64,000 bases of DNA from Eremophila alpestris peregrina (lineage: Eukaryota > Chordata > Aves > Passeriformes > Alaudidae), in the NCBI GenBank assembly GCA_009792885.1, contig WMCF01000029.1, positions 3,303,324 to 3,367,323 on the forward strand, given 5' to 3'. The notes under the pieces were generated by a model. The model was not told where the DNA came from. It ran no database searches and saw only the letters and a list, made by a program, of their open reading frames with translations. Below are positions 1-25,600 of the stretch, piece by piece. A program made the translations under genes and the position numbers. Each line of letters begins with the position of its first letter. The first letter of the stretch is position 1.

Positions 1-3000
1 AATTTAATTTCCATTCATAATTGATGGAGAAAAAAACCCCAAGAATGGAAGAGTAAAAATACTTCAGCTGGATTAGTTTCAGCATTCTGGGACTAAAAAC
101 AATGATTGACTGTTTGGGTTTTTTGTTTTTTTTAAATGCTTGAGACTGTAATTGTAGTGTGCCACAGAACTGTTTCAGAAAATAGTTAAGGGCCCTGAAG
201 ATAGGGCCTGATTTCTTCCTTTCCTGTTGATACCTAATTAAATTAAGGGAAGACTGTGAGGGGATGCATGATTCTGAAGTTCAGCGTCACAGCTGCTGCA
301 AGAGGCTCTGCAACAAAAGAATGAGTACAAGACATAATGCTCATATCAGTGCAGAATTGAAAGTAAAAGAGCACATGTGAGTGCTGTGAATACTTTTTTA
401 AAGAACTGGAGGAAGGCAGTGATTATAGAAGCAGTCAATGAAAGCAGTAGCTATTTTGTCAAAATATGGTGAAAGTAGGTTCAGGTCTCCCAGGGTAGCT
501 GCCATCATAACAATAGCAGTGAAGACTACCCAAAAAATTAATTTTGTCAGCTTTTATTAGAAGTGATTATGGCTGTTCCTCTTTAATGTGCACTTGACCT
601 GCTGATTATGTAGAGCCAGTCAGTTAAATTTCCTTAAGTATGCAAATGTTTCACACTTGAACTGAAATGTGCACAGATATTGCAAAGGCCCAGATCTTTC
701 TCAGCCCCATCAACGAATTTTATATAGAGTAATTACTACACTGTTGAACAATTGAAGACTATCCAGGTTGTGCTGGATTGTTTCTGTTTAGTTTTTCAGT
801 GGGTAAAAAATCAAAGTTGTACATGTAAATGACATCAGCCACTCCTACAGAAGTCGAGTTTATTCAGTGGAGCCTTGATATCAGGAAGAAATTCCGTTTT
901 TATTTGCAGGTGGATGAACCTAGATTCACAATTTGCTAGTAATGTGCTGTGACAGCTTTGATTATAACATGAATTATTCCACTTTATGCTTCAATGAACA
1001 GAATAATGTTTACTGGTCATTATGAAAACCACTCAATTTTAATTTCTAGCTTGGTGCTGCTAGGTGCCTTGCATGCTTTCAGTACAAGTTCCTTTTACTA
1101 GAGCCAGCTTGAGGGTGGAGAAGGACAAAAAAGGAAGGACCATTGTAAATTCCATTTTTGTTTTCAGTCTGGGACAAAAAACTATATTTAGAATTGACTC
1201 AAAGGTTAAACTCAGCCTTCCTTCAGAAATTGATTCTTCCAGGCACAATGACAATACATTGACAGTTGTTGTAGTACATCTACTGGATTTTCTTGTTTTG
1301 TTTTAAATAAATAAGGAATCTGTGGTGTTCTTAATGAGTCATCTTACTGTGTTGTGAAATTGGACACATTGATTTGCTGTGCAGCTGGTCTTTTTACCTT
1401 ATGGAATTGTATTGTTTCAGTGACTTGTAGAAGATGTGTAACAATTCCACTGAGCAGCCATCAGCTGGCACCCTGGTGAGGTGGCTGCAGGTTCATGAGG
1501 ATTGACATGACTCAAATATGGGGAGCATCCCTTCAGATTACTGAGGATTTCCCATTTCAGGATGTGATGATATTAGGAAATAGGCAGCCTTACTACTTAC
1601 TTCAGGCTACATGAGTTGGCTCTTTCTTTCTTTCCAGCTGAGTGAAATACAGTCCATTGCACAAGGAATTTCTGGATGTTACCAAACTTGATAAGCAATC
1701 TCATCAGTAGACAGAGACATTATTCTGTCTTTTATTGCTGGATTTTAATAGATACAGTTGAAATTTTGTGTGGATGTTGTCTTCTGTTCCCAATTGCTCA
1801 TGTTTCACTATAAACATGATTCTATGAAATATGTATATATGTTGCAAACAAGAGCGTGGTAATGCTGCAAAAACAAGTATTTAGATCTAAGGAAGTACCA
1901 AATCAAGCAGATCCACTTGGCCCTCTTCTGTTTCTTAGTTAAGTTTAATTACAGTAGTATGTGATTAAAGAAAAGTGTGCTTCACAGAGGACATAAGATG
2001 TACTGTTCTCTGAATTCATTATTGTTTCATATTTTATATGGATTCAGCTTGTGTTGTGATATTTTTTTATGCATTCTCTTCAGACTCATCTTCAAATGCA
2101 GAATTAATATATTTGAGGCTTATTTTGCTCATTACCATAATGTCTCAGAAGGAAGTGTTGAGGCAAAAAGCCTGGGAATAATTAGTCAGTAAATTCTTTC
2201 TGTCTAAACACTGACAAGTGTCGGTAAGTTCTGGTTTTTGTTGACTTCTTTTGACAGTTATTTAGGGCTGTGTTCAGAACGGTGCTCTCCAGGGTCTGAT
2301 GTGCAGCTGGGTGTTAAATAGACATAAATGAGATCTAAGTTATGCTGAAAACTGGACTTTCAGGAAAGGATGCAGATAACTACAGGAGAGCTGCACAACA
2401 GAGGTAGAAAGAAAAGGCACTTTTTTGCTATTCTCTTTACATGTCATATTACCAGGTTTTTCTTTATGCAGTCTCCTGTCTCATTTCTGTGCATCTTCCA
2501 ACTGAAAAAAGAAATAAAACAAAGGCAGAGCACTGTCTTTCATGGAACTCTTCTGACACCACTGCAAATCGCTGGCTTCACAGAGTTCTATTCCTGGTGT
2601 GAGCCCTGGTAGGAGCCAGCAGGCACTGGATGACTTGCAGAGTTAGTGAGGAGCAGCAAAGAGAGAGACCGGGAATGTGGAAAAGAAACCAGGGCTCCCA
2701 GTGCACGGCTGAGCAGTTGCAGGCCTCTTACACTCTTGTTTTTACTCTCAGGGTTTGCCTCTGTTCTTTTCCTCTTTGCTCTTTTGCATTCCAGTCTGAT
2801 TGCTTTCTTTATATTCATGTGCCTGGATACCAACTGGCAAATGCACAGAGAACCTGGTGGTTGCTGCTTGTCCTGGTGCCTGAAGGTCAGAAAGAGCAAA
2901 TGCCAACAAAGTTGTGCTTAGTGGACCTCCTAAATGCCATGGTTATGAAACAAAGTTAGCTGAAGTTATATCAAATTTGTACCAGACTTCTTTTCAGAAA

Positions 3001-6000
3001 CAATTGCACTTCATAAAAAAATAAATTGTTTGAGTCAGCCAAATGGTTGAAATTAGGTAAAATCACGAGCAATTGACAGTAATAAGTATTTCAACAATGT
3101 CCTTGAAAGATAATTTTTTACAAAAGTAGAACTCTTTGTATTGTCTTTTTTTTTTTTTCCTGGAAAGTTGCCCCTATGTAGCTGCTTTCCCCCTACTCCT
3201 TTTTTTAAAAAAGATCTGCAAAGTAGGAATTCAGTTCCTGTAGTGGTGGTAAATGATAAACAGAGGAGCACGAGTTTAGGTAATCGCTCCAGTTTTGATG
3301 TAGAAGCTGGGGAAGTGCTTCAGGCAAGAGAGGAGACCCGAAAACTGGTAACAACAGTAGTTTTCACAAATTACTTGTATCTTTGTTTTTGTTCGTGTAG
3401 AACTTTGCCAGGTCAGTGTAAGCCTCTAACAGATAGAATGCCACACATCCACCTTTAAATGTCACCGATACACTGTTAGGGTCTCCATGTGCCTGGCCCT
3501 GAGCACAGGGGCCCTGCTGCAGGACCTGTAATCGCGGGAGGCCACATTGACAGGGCTCCTGCTGCCTTGGGAAGCAGCAGGGAGCAAACAGCACAAAGCC
3601 CTGCACTGCTGCGGGGATGGGAAGGGGCAGGCTGGGAGCTGCCGTGGAAGGGAGGAGCTGCGGGCGCTGGGTGCTGCTCACTGGCCTTTGCTGCCGGACC
3701 AACTCAAACGGGCCCGTGCTCTGAAAGGGATGACTGAAGCTCACTTGCTTCTGTGTCTGTGCTCATTTTAGGAGCTGAGGCTCAGTGTTTAAAAGCTGTT
3801 TCCTAGATGAAGTTTTATGAAAACTTAATATGTAACATAATAAAGGCTTCTTAATTAAATTGATTTCTTGATACTAATTTAACTTTTACTAAAACTGTTT
3901 GAAAGAAAGATGTTCCAGGCAGAGTAAACTCCATCAGAGGTTTTTATATCTGTTACAGTTGAGCTAGTGTAGCAATTTCTCTTCCTCCAAAAAGCAGTGG
4001 GATGGCTGAGGGTTGAATATAACTGACTACATTTAGAACATGCAGATTTTCAACATAGCAATGCCTAAATAATATCCTAACTTATTTAACTGCATTTTTT
4101 TCAAACTATCAGGGCTTTCAGATTTCTTGAGTAATGATGAAAACCCCATTTGTTTGTTTTGATGATCCTCTGAGGAAGGAAGAATTCAATGGGTTTCAAA
4201 GAGCAATTCTGTGTCCTTAGACTGCTCTTCTTTTCATTTGTACTTATAAAGTTGATATCCATTTGAAAAATATCACCAGGACCTTAGTTTTAAAAATTCC
4301 TAGGCCTTTTACTTTTTTTACATCAGGTAGAGTTAATTTATATCATCCAGCTGCTTTTATATCTCAAAGTTCTAATTAAGGATGTTCATCACTATGCAAA
4401 TTGTTAGGTCTGGATGCTGTAGTGGAGATTTTTAGAGTTATGTAGAAATCCTATTTGTAAACCATATATTTCTGCCTAATTTGTGGCAAACTTTGAGCTG
4501 GGGAAGTTGTTCAGGCAGGAACCAGGGCTGTTAAAAATGAGGGTGAGGAAAGGCTAGGCTTTTGCTATCTGAATTTGTTAAGAGAACTTTTCCATTTTCG
4601 GAACTGAGAAGGAAATTCATCTTTTTCTTAATTGGAACTTTGAGGACACAGCTTTATACTTTCCTCCTTTTTTGCTTTTGGCAGAAGCTTAATGTTCTCA
4701 CATTTGTATCCTACTGCACTAAGCCATCTCTGCATCAAAAGAAGACAGAGTGCTCGTCCCTCTGAATTTATCAGCAGTGGCATAATTAGCATTGGTGCTT
4801 GAAATAAGATTCAGTATCTACAGGGCTGTTTTGGGGTTTTTTTTATATTGTCTAAAAATTAATGGCATCAGCTCATGCTTAGTTTGAGGTTTTAAAGTTT
4901 TCTTCACATTAAGTCTAAATATGTTTTTCTTAAAGTAAACCATCTTGCATTTTCTGAAAGTAGGAAAGCCTTATCTCCATTACAGCTTTGAGTCCATATC
5001 ATCATCCTAAATCTGATGTGAGGCAAATCGGCATCAAGTGAAGAAAAAATATAGCTGTGAAAACAGAAACCAGTAGCTTTGATGCATTTCAATACATTTC
5101 CACTGGGGGTAAAAAAAATACCAGTAGGCTTAACACTTCTTTATTATGTATTAATATTATGAAAGGATCTTTAAGGGATATTTAAGTAGCATTGAGGAAA
5201 AGTATCTGAAAAAAGGCTTCCTGCATGAATCCACATCCAGAATCATTGCCAGAGCTAAGATGAAAGTTCAGATGTTTCTGGCTTGAGGCTAACGGAGCAC
5301 ATTGTCTCCTAAAAGGAATTAATTTAGTTTGCTTTCCTTTTATCTTTGCAAATAGATACTTCTGCCAAAAATATTCCCCATTGTCCAAGTTCAGCATAAA
5401 CAAGACATCAGCTGATTAGCATACCTTAAATGCTATGTTGTTTAATTTTTGGCAGCCTGTGTATGTAAGGTGCTTGATACAGCTGTTGACATCGTGTGTC
5501 TGTACCCATAGCTGCTCCACCTGGAGTTGGATCAATGGCATAAGGAGTTGACAAAAACAAGCTAACCAAAATGAGAGCCTGCCCAATGAAATAAGACGCT
5601 GGCTTCCTGTTTTCCTTGCTGTTTTCAGTATCACATTTTTATAGTTCTGTGGGAATTCAGAAAACAGGTTTGTGGAATTCACAAGACTTTTCAGTCCATT
5701 CATTCTCACTAATGATAGTACTTAGTTGGGTGAAAATAAATACATGCCTGGGCAACTTGCCTACATGTTACAAATAGAAACATTAAAAGCTAGAAGGACA
5801 AATGTCTCAAGTACCATGTTTAATAAAACGTGGACTCCCATAATTATTTTCTGCATTAGGACTTCAGAAAACTTAAACTTCGAGAGATTGCCTGCAGTGC
5901 AGGGAGGAGAGAGCTAATTTAAAACTTCTCTTTTGCCTCATCTTTTTGCATTCCTTCCCATGGTTTTGGAGTCCAGTAATAGTAGGAATATACAAATGAA

Positions 6001-7085
6001 CAAAAGAATAAATGTGCCTGACAAAGTACAGCAAGAGTAAAATCCACACTAAAGGAGGGGCCCTGACTGCATTGCTTATGTTGGTGGAGGGGAAAGTTAC
6101 TCTGACAGCAGTAACTTTGAGATTTACACAGATTCTTTTAAAACAGTTCATCTCCTTGACGCCAAAATACTGTTCAGAGAAGTTAGCTTGAAAATGCAGA
6201 GGTGTGAAGTGGTTTTGAATTGCGTAAACATCAAATGAAATTACAATTTGAGCTTTAGTTAGTGTTTTGTAATTTGGGCATGCAGCACTGTCCTTTAGCA
6301 AAAGAAGATAAAATATGCAAGGGTTTTTCATCAGAAGAAGTCTCAGAGTACTTCTTAAAAAAATTAAGTAGTAATTGTTAGAAGTAAATACTTCAATTTG
6401 TTTGGCACTAGTGAACATGATGGATAATTATTTGATTAAATTATTGTGCCTATGCTGCACCCCAACATCTTTGGCAGCATTTTTAGCATTTTCTCAATCA
6501 TCCTGTTTCTCAGTGCAGAAGCAGCTGGTGTTATCATCATTACTCCTTTTTTAAACTTCCTGAGACAAGGATGAGTCGTTACGGCATAGAAAGGCAGATT
6601 ATAGAGAGATTCATGGAAGCATTTGAAACCCTCCATAGCTGAATCATTCCTTGTGTGGCAGCTCAGCCAGAGTCTTTTCTGTGGCTGGCAGAGGCTGGAT
6701 AATAGAGTGCCTTTAGGAGGGACAGTGGGCAGCATGTTCTGTCCCCTCCCAGAAATGCTCTTGGGCCACTGTGCTTCAACTCCAGCAGAATGTCAATAAT
6801 AGAATCTGTACTTGTCAGAAAGGGGAAGCTGGGGAGCTGTGAGTTCATTAATCTAGAAAGAAATCAGCTGACAGGCAAATGTTGGTGGATGGTGGGTCTG
6901 GCCTAGTAATGGCAGAGAGAGAATACCATGATATGGGTCCATGAACCAAACACTGCCTGTTAATACACAAGCATTCCCTGCCAGGTGGAGTCATTTATCT
7001 TACTATTTACTATTTTCAGCAGATTATTAGACATTCTGAACCTTTTTTTTTTTTCCTCTGATTTTTTTTTTTTCTTATGATGTAG
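1..7085 (+). other. COPS2: COPS2 first coding intron (3' part)
   Basis: This 7-kb AT-rich stretch precedes the first recognisable COPS2 exon. No exon encoding the acidic COPS2 start (Met-Ser-Asp-Met-Glu-Asp) and no CpG island was found, so the promoter and first exon are placed upstream of the window. Many short open frames occur on both strands but none resembles a known protein. A GC-richer patch lies at about 3480-3720. The interval ends in a long interrupted pyrimidine tract before the acceptor. Confidence 0.8.
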
Positions 7086-19037
<11,952 letters not shown>

Positions 19038-19645
19038 CAGAAACCAAGCTTCTACAAACCTACTTAAGGCAACAGTGCAGTGATGTAAACCTTAAAAGAA
19101 CTGGGAATGGCAAAACTACTGTCGGTTGGTGTGCCCTGAAATTATTGGAGTTATGGCAGAAGTGCTTTTTTGATCAGCTGGTTTGTGTTTTGCTGCTGCA
19201 TTTATCCCAAGAAAAAAACAGCTTTAATCTCCAGAAGAAAACCAAAATGCCACGGGATTTATGCTGTAATGACATCTTGCCCTAAACATACAACATCCTA
19301 GTAATTTGTCAAGGGGCAATTAATGACCAGAGAGAAGATTTTTGTCATGATTTTAAATACACTGACACGTTACTGTTGGTTAAATTTAAACATGTTTTAC
19401 CTGCAGAAATTCTCTCACAGAAATAACCTGCAATAACTTGAAATGCATACCCTTTTGAACACTTCCTTTTCTCATGTATAAATTGAAATGTTTGCTGCAT
19501 TTTGCAAAATGTCAGTTCTCCAAAAATGTGTCCATATATTTCTGTACCTGCAGTGTAGTAAAGGTTTAGAAGAAACCCCATAATTATAGTGGCATACTGT
19601 CACTTAGGTTTCAAGCAGCAAAATAAACAGTGCAGTTCAGAAATT
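19038..19645 (+). other. COPS2: COPS2 3' UTR (to the proximal poly(A) site)
   Basis: This is non-coding sequence after the COPS2 stop. The first canonical AATAAA is at 19622-19627 and is followed within about 30 nt by a T/G-rich stretch, a good cleavage context, giving a 3' UTR of about 0.6 kb. Further AATAAA hexamers at 20225, 20453 and 22372 could serve longer isoforms, so the true 3' end is uncertain. Confidence 0.6.
19622..19627 (+). terminator. COPS2: Candidate COPS2 polyadenylation signal AATAAA
   Basis: Canonical hexamer about 585 nt after the stop codon, with a T/G-rich downstream element (about 19650-19670). It is the best-placed of several AATAAA hexamers downstream of COPS2. Confidence 0.55.
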
Positions 19646-22600
19646 GTACAGTTTGTTTCTTGATGTGCTTTCATTATACTTGAATTTTACTGGTGTTATT
19701 TTTAAAAGAAAATAGGTATTACTTGATCTCATCACGTTTGTGAAGGACAGTATGGAGATTCTAAGTCTGAACCCCTGGGTATGTGTGCTGTTGATCTTTC
19801 TTTTTTTTCTTTTTCCCCCTTGAAATAGTGAAACATAAATACTAAAGAGCTGACATTTAGCAGTCTTGCTAACTAACTTTTAGCTTCAAGATGCCAAACT
19901 ATTATCAGTCCTGTCTAATTATGTTGGTGGGTGTTTGGCATCTCTCAGGGATATGCTTGGTTTTTATTTTGCTACTTCAGGAGTAGAGATTTCCCACACA
20001 GCTCTGTGGGAACAGAGATGCAGACCCTGGGGTCTTTTTGAGCAGATCCAGTGTGTACAAAATGACTCTGTGTGTATGGAGTGGGGACCCAGTAAAGTGA
20101 CCCTGCTGGTAATGGGATCTGTCCTGTCCCAAATGTCCTGTCCCTTCAGAGCTGCTCTTCCCTACCACACTATAGCCACAAGCCTTTTGTTTCCTAAGAG
20201 TTTGGGATCATCAGATCACTTTAAAATAAATACAGTGTTAACCACAGCAGCTTTTATTCCTGTAGCAGATTGGAGCTGACAGAAAAGTTCTCTTGCACAT
20301 CTCAGAAATGGAGTCAAAAGGGTCAAATTTTCCATAAATGCAAGTATTCCAGTGTGTGATGGTACACAAGCAGTGCCACACACAGACATTGTAATAACAG
20401 AAGGAAAAATTTGTATGTAATTAACAACACCTCAAAAATAATGAAGAAGCCTAATAAATCACAAATGTCCATCACATGCATGCAAGGCAATGTGGTAAAC
20501 TCAATGTTCTAGGGCAGAATTTAAATTGGTAACAGGGTATAATTAAATAGGATAAAATTAACTTCAGTCTGAGGAATAGTTGTGTCCCTTAGAAAATTAT
20601 TTTGCTCTGCAGTTGTCAAACCAAGGGATTTTTTTTCCTAGTGTTTACACCATAGAACTTTATGTGTACTATGAGTAGCATGATTTTGAATCTTGGGTGA
20701 GAATTTCTTCTTCACTCATGTATTTTTTTACCAATAGGTGTTTTTAATTTATCCACTTACTTAAAACAATAGTAAAATTTAAATTTTTAAGCAAAGTTTT
20801 TTTTTCCTTTGTAAACTCTGTATATAACATTTGACTAAAGCACCTTGTATTTTGTTTCCTTACAATGCTGTGATGTGTAATGTAGTTTTTACTTTGAAAA
20901 TTCCAGTAATACCTGGTGATTTATTACCATGATGAACTTAACAACAGTGCACAGTCATTGGGACCCTTACCTACAGATCCAGAGACTTCATTTTGGATAG
21001 CAAATCTTGCAGTGTTCTTCCTCCCATGGGGACAAGGGATTGTCACAGCTATTTCAAGGTTCTCATTCCCATGGGGATAGGAGACAGTGACAGCTATTTA
21101 TCTGAGTAGGTTTCCTTTCTCTGCTGTTTCCTGCCACCCTTGCTGGGGGAAGGAACAACTCCTCTCTTCTAAAAGTGGGGGGGAAAAAAAACTGTCCATA
21201 AACTTAAAATCACTGAAAATAAAAGCCTTCTTGACTTTGTCTGTTGTACCTGATGTAACCTTTTCCATCCCAGCTATGTCTGCTGGGGAGGCATTTTGGC
21301 ATTTCTGGATTTTTTTCAAGAAGGAAATGGGAATACTGCAATAAATCTTGTCATGTCTTTTTGTTCTGAAGGACCAATTGTTGTAGGACCAGTCCAACTA
21401 CTGAAGGACTGTCTGAACAGTGAGGGCTAGCCTTGTTTTTAGACAGAAAAAGGGTCAGTCTACTTCTAAGAATTGGTTGTGTGTTTTGGCAGATTTCAGC
21501 TCTTACTCGTGTGTACAGTGCCTTAGCATCTGTGCTCTAGGCACACAAGGAAGATTTATATAATCCCTAAGGGATTCTACCCCTTTTCTGAGTTCTCAGA
21601 ATTCTTAACCTGGAAGATGAAGATTTTCTCTGGGGAAATACTGAGGAGCTCTGTTGTCATACAACTGCAGCAGAAATCACCAATAGTTGCTACAGCCCCC
21701 CTATAGTCCCTGGTAGATCTGGTTCTGATGTTGTTTCTGTCTCCTCAGGAAAAGTGAACAAGCACTTGAAAGAAGAGGGTGAATGATTTTTTTTTTTCCA
21801 AAAAACACCACTGCACTGCAGATTTTAACATGGTAAGCAGCCTCATTGCATTCTCAGTCTCATTAAATTTCTGCAATTGTTGTTAATTGTCAGACCCATA
21901 CTTGTCACAACTTCTTGGGTGTTTTTATACACCTCTTGTTGCTGCTGGTACAAGACCAACTGGCACTTTAGCTAGTTACCATAACACTGTTTGCAAAAGA
22001 ACATTTTAATGGCTGTTGTAATCTTATGTAAGATTACAACAGTGATTAAGCTGTGTATATATAAACCCTTCTTTTGAGTTGCTGGCACCTTATGCATTAA
22101 AACTGAACAACAGGCAAACCTTGGAGATGTGAGTGCTATGTCTGCATTTTAGATTTTTACTATTATTTTTAATCAAACATACTTTGAAGGAAAGTATTCT
22201 TTGTGCATCTCAAAGTCCTAACGGATTGGATCTGAAACCAATTTAGTTTCATTTTCCTTTTAAATAGGCCTGAAAATACATTGAACAACAACAAACCCCA
22301 GAAAAATGGCAAGGCAGCTGACATGCACCCAGCAGAATAATGTAATGAAGTTACTTGAATTTTAGTCTGTAAATAAACTCTGATTTCATAATTACTCAGG
22401 AGTTGTCAGCTGTAAAACATTATGTCTATAATTGAAGATTGTATTTTCATATTTTTTCCTTGAGAGATAGTGAATTAATTTGAGTAGGAACTATGTACGT
22501 ATGTATGTATGGAGTAAAATGACATCACTTGGGACAGTACCCCTTGCTTTCTCAAAAATACAGCCTAAATACACAACTAAATTGCCATATATAGATGGTA

Positions 22601-25600
22601 ATATAGATTTGAAATCTAAAAGTGTAGCTGTTACTTTATTATTTTGAAAGTGCTAAAAATGTATTTTAGAACCAGGTTAGTAAACTAGGTAAACTACATT
22701 ACAAGCTAGTCAGCTATTTAAATGTTAATTACGATATTAAGAAAGGATTATCACCATCTTAAATGCCTCTAACTGTGTGGCAAGGTAGATTGCAAACTAT
22801 CTGTGATAGAATAATTGCATATGCAGTGCTAAACTTTAGATGTAATACTTGTAAGCATTAGAGCAAGAGCAAAGGCTGATCCCTTCCTGGCCGTGTTAGC
22901 AGGGGTTGCATGGCAGTTCTGTCCTGGCTGGCTCTGCTGTCTCTCTCTGCAGCTGCTCCTGGTGGGAGTGCTGGGCTCACCCTGCCTGCTGCCAGGTTGG
23001 AATCACTGTTGGGATTGTGATTCCCAGGTTCCTGGAGTAGTTCCCAGCTCACCTTCCCATTTGGGCTCCAGTTCTGTCCCTGCTGTCTGCCCATGGCTGC
23101 CTGCAGGACACCACATGTCACAGTGCCAGACAGGCTTTTATTTGCCAAGATACACTTTGATTTCTGTACTTATCTTTTTCAGTAACTGTGCTGAAGATTT
23201 TAATCCCAGGCCAGGAGAACTGTCATTCTGGAGTCTGCTTCGTTCCTGCTGCCTTTTCCACTTGCTCACCATGGCAGCCTCCAGCCCCAGCAGTGTTCAG
23301 GTCCCTGCTCAGGTGGTGCCTCTGCCGTGGAGCTCAGGCAGAGGGTGTTACTGAGCAACCCTCATTTCATGCTTCCATGCCAGTGCCATTAAGCCTATAC
23401 ATCTGTTCAAGCTTTCCATCTAAGAAGCTGCCTTGACTTCAGTGTGCAATCACATCCTTGTGTTTCGTAGGACTTTGTACCCACTAGATGTAAACAGAAC
23501 CCATGTAAGTAAGGGACTGAGTAGCCACACATGTACTGTTAGATTTCCTTGTAATCCTGTAATTTGAATTCTGAATACAATCATTACCAAGTGACTTTCC
23601 ATATTGCTGAGCTATTTTGGTTTAGACTCACATTTTTTAATTTTTGTGTCAACCTAGATTTTCTTCTTTATTTGATCTGTGTCTTCCATTGTTTTCAGGA
23701 AGGATATCTCCATTACCCAGCAGATGCAGCAATAAAGCCAAAAACTTAGCAGCAAAATTGCAGTCAGCACCTGCTGAATTCAACCATCATTTTTGCTTAT
23801 GAACTATTCACTTACTCCATGTTGCAGTAAAGAAGTAGCAATAATTGTTTACAAATGGCCAGGTTTGAGAACTGGACCCTTACAATTGAGTGATCAGCTA
23901 CCAGGGGTGTTCAAATTCAACCATGTGCAGCTACCAAGTGTTTTAAAATTCAACAGGGTTTTTAGAATTTTTGATAGCTTCCTTAAGAGATCTGTGACAT
24001 TGTCAAGTTCTCTTACACAACACTGGATCAAGATGATGTTGTAACCAGATACCCTGGCATATTTGTGATAGCTGTGGATAGAGGATCTAACATAACTGGT
24101 TCTGAGTGCTTTGCTTTGTTTTTCTTTTTGGTGACAACACAGTTACATTTTATGGGAGACTTGAGTTGTTTTCACCTGTGTGGCCACTCAGGTCACCCAA
24201 CACAGCTTTCTGTATTATGTATATTGTATAGATTTATGTAGATCTGATGTCTATTTAATCACTGCCCAGTTTAGATCTTAGATTCCTGTTATTTGAGTGT
24301 GCATAACAGCCCTTTCAAGTGTGCCCTTTCTGTTGGTATGTATGTTGGGAACAAAAGAAGAATTTCATAACGGACAGCCTTGCCATAATGAGTCATTATT
24401 TTTTAAAAACACAGCAACTATCTTAAGCAAATGTCATAATATATATTCCATGGTCAGCATCAATTTGAACAAATTAAGCTGCATTCCATACTGAAACACT
24501 GGTGTGCTAATACAAGAAGATGATTGTTCTAGCTGTTTCAGAGGGATTTTTTCACTGTTTTCTGTCCAGTCAGGCAAGTTCTCCCACATTACTTGGATGT
24601 GAAAAGTGATTAAGTTTGAAATAAATCAACCTAATTTCACACAAATAAGCAAAACATATCCAGCTACTGGGAATGAAATGCATTTTTCTCAGTAGAGAGT
24701 TGTTATTTAAGTGAGATGAAGTTTACGTAGCTTATGTTTCATAATTATTTATCTGTAGATTTCCATCTCATATTTAAGTTAATCAATTACTGATGAAATG
24801 CTGTTCCATTGCATCAGCTGAAAGCTCTGTGTACAACCAGCTTAATACCCAGTTTTACTTTCGTGACTTCTTGTGTTGAAATAACAAATCTCATTGTGTA
24901 AAAGCCCCTGGGAACATAACCTCAAAACCTCAAATTAGTCCGTCTTACCACCTTGAAATGGCTTCCCAGTGTTATAAACATTTCTGTGAATTCTGCTGAC
25001 CATTTAATCTTGTCCAGAAAAGCACTGGGATAGAGAAGTGCATATAAAGCATACAACTGCTGCAGCTTCTCCAGTTCAGCTGAGGTTTCTGTAGCAGGAC
25101 ACTGCAGCAGCTCTCCTGTTCTCCTCGCTGTGGTAAAACACTGTCCTCACTGCAGTTAGTAGAAGCCTGAAAGTTCAATTGAATTTGGATTACAACCTGC
25201 CCCACTCCCTTTCCCATATGCTCCATGGAACCTATGATTTTGTGTACTGTGACCTGATGAAAACTTAAATCACAGACCATACGTAATGTTCAGACATCCA
25301 GGCAGAAGTTACACTTAGATGGTGATCCTGCTGATGTAGATGGAATAGCACAGAAGGCAGTGACAGTCTGCACAAGTTTCTGTTCATGTCATCCGTTTGC
25401 AAGATGAGATCTTGCTGTGCAATGCAATAGCCCTCTTCATAATCCTATATGTTACATATGAAGTTTCAATGGCCAAGAGCAACTCCTAAGAAAGTACAAA
25501 GGGATTATGTGGGTTATCCAAGAAATACAATTTTTATAACATAGGAAAAATTATTACATGGTATCATGAACATAAATCTGGAAAGATTAAATAATAATAA

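Noticed and set aside
2588..2959. Overlapping open frames on both strands in COPS2 intron 1
   Set aside because: Mutual shadows with no homology, inside an intron.
5416..5709. 97-codon open frame on the - strand in COPS2 intron 1
   Set aside because: The translation looks protein-like at first glance but matches nothing recognisable and has no supporting neighbours.
22893..23354. 153-codon open frame in the COPS2-SECISBP2L interval
   Set aside because: It does not start with a convincing ATG context, competes with frames on the other strand and resembles no known family.
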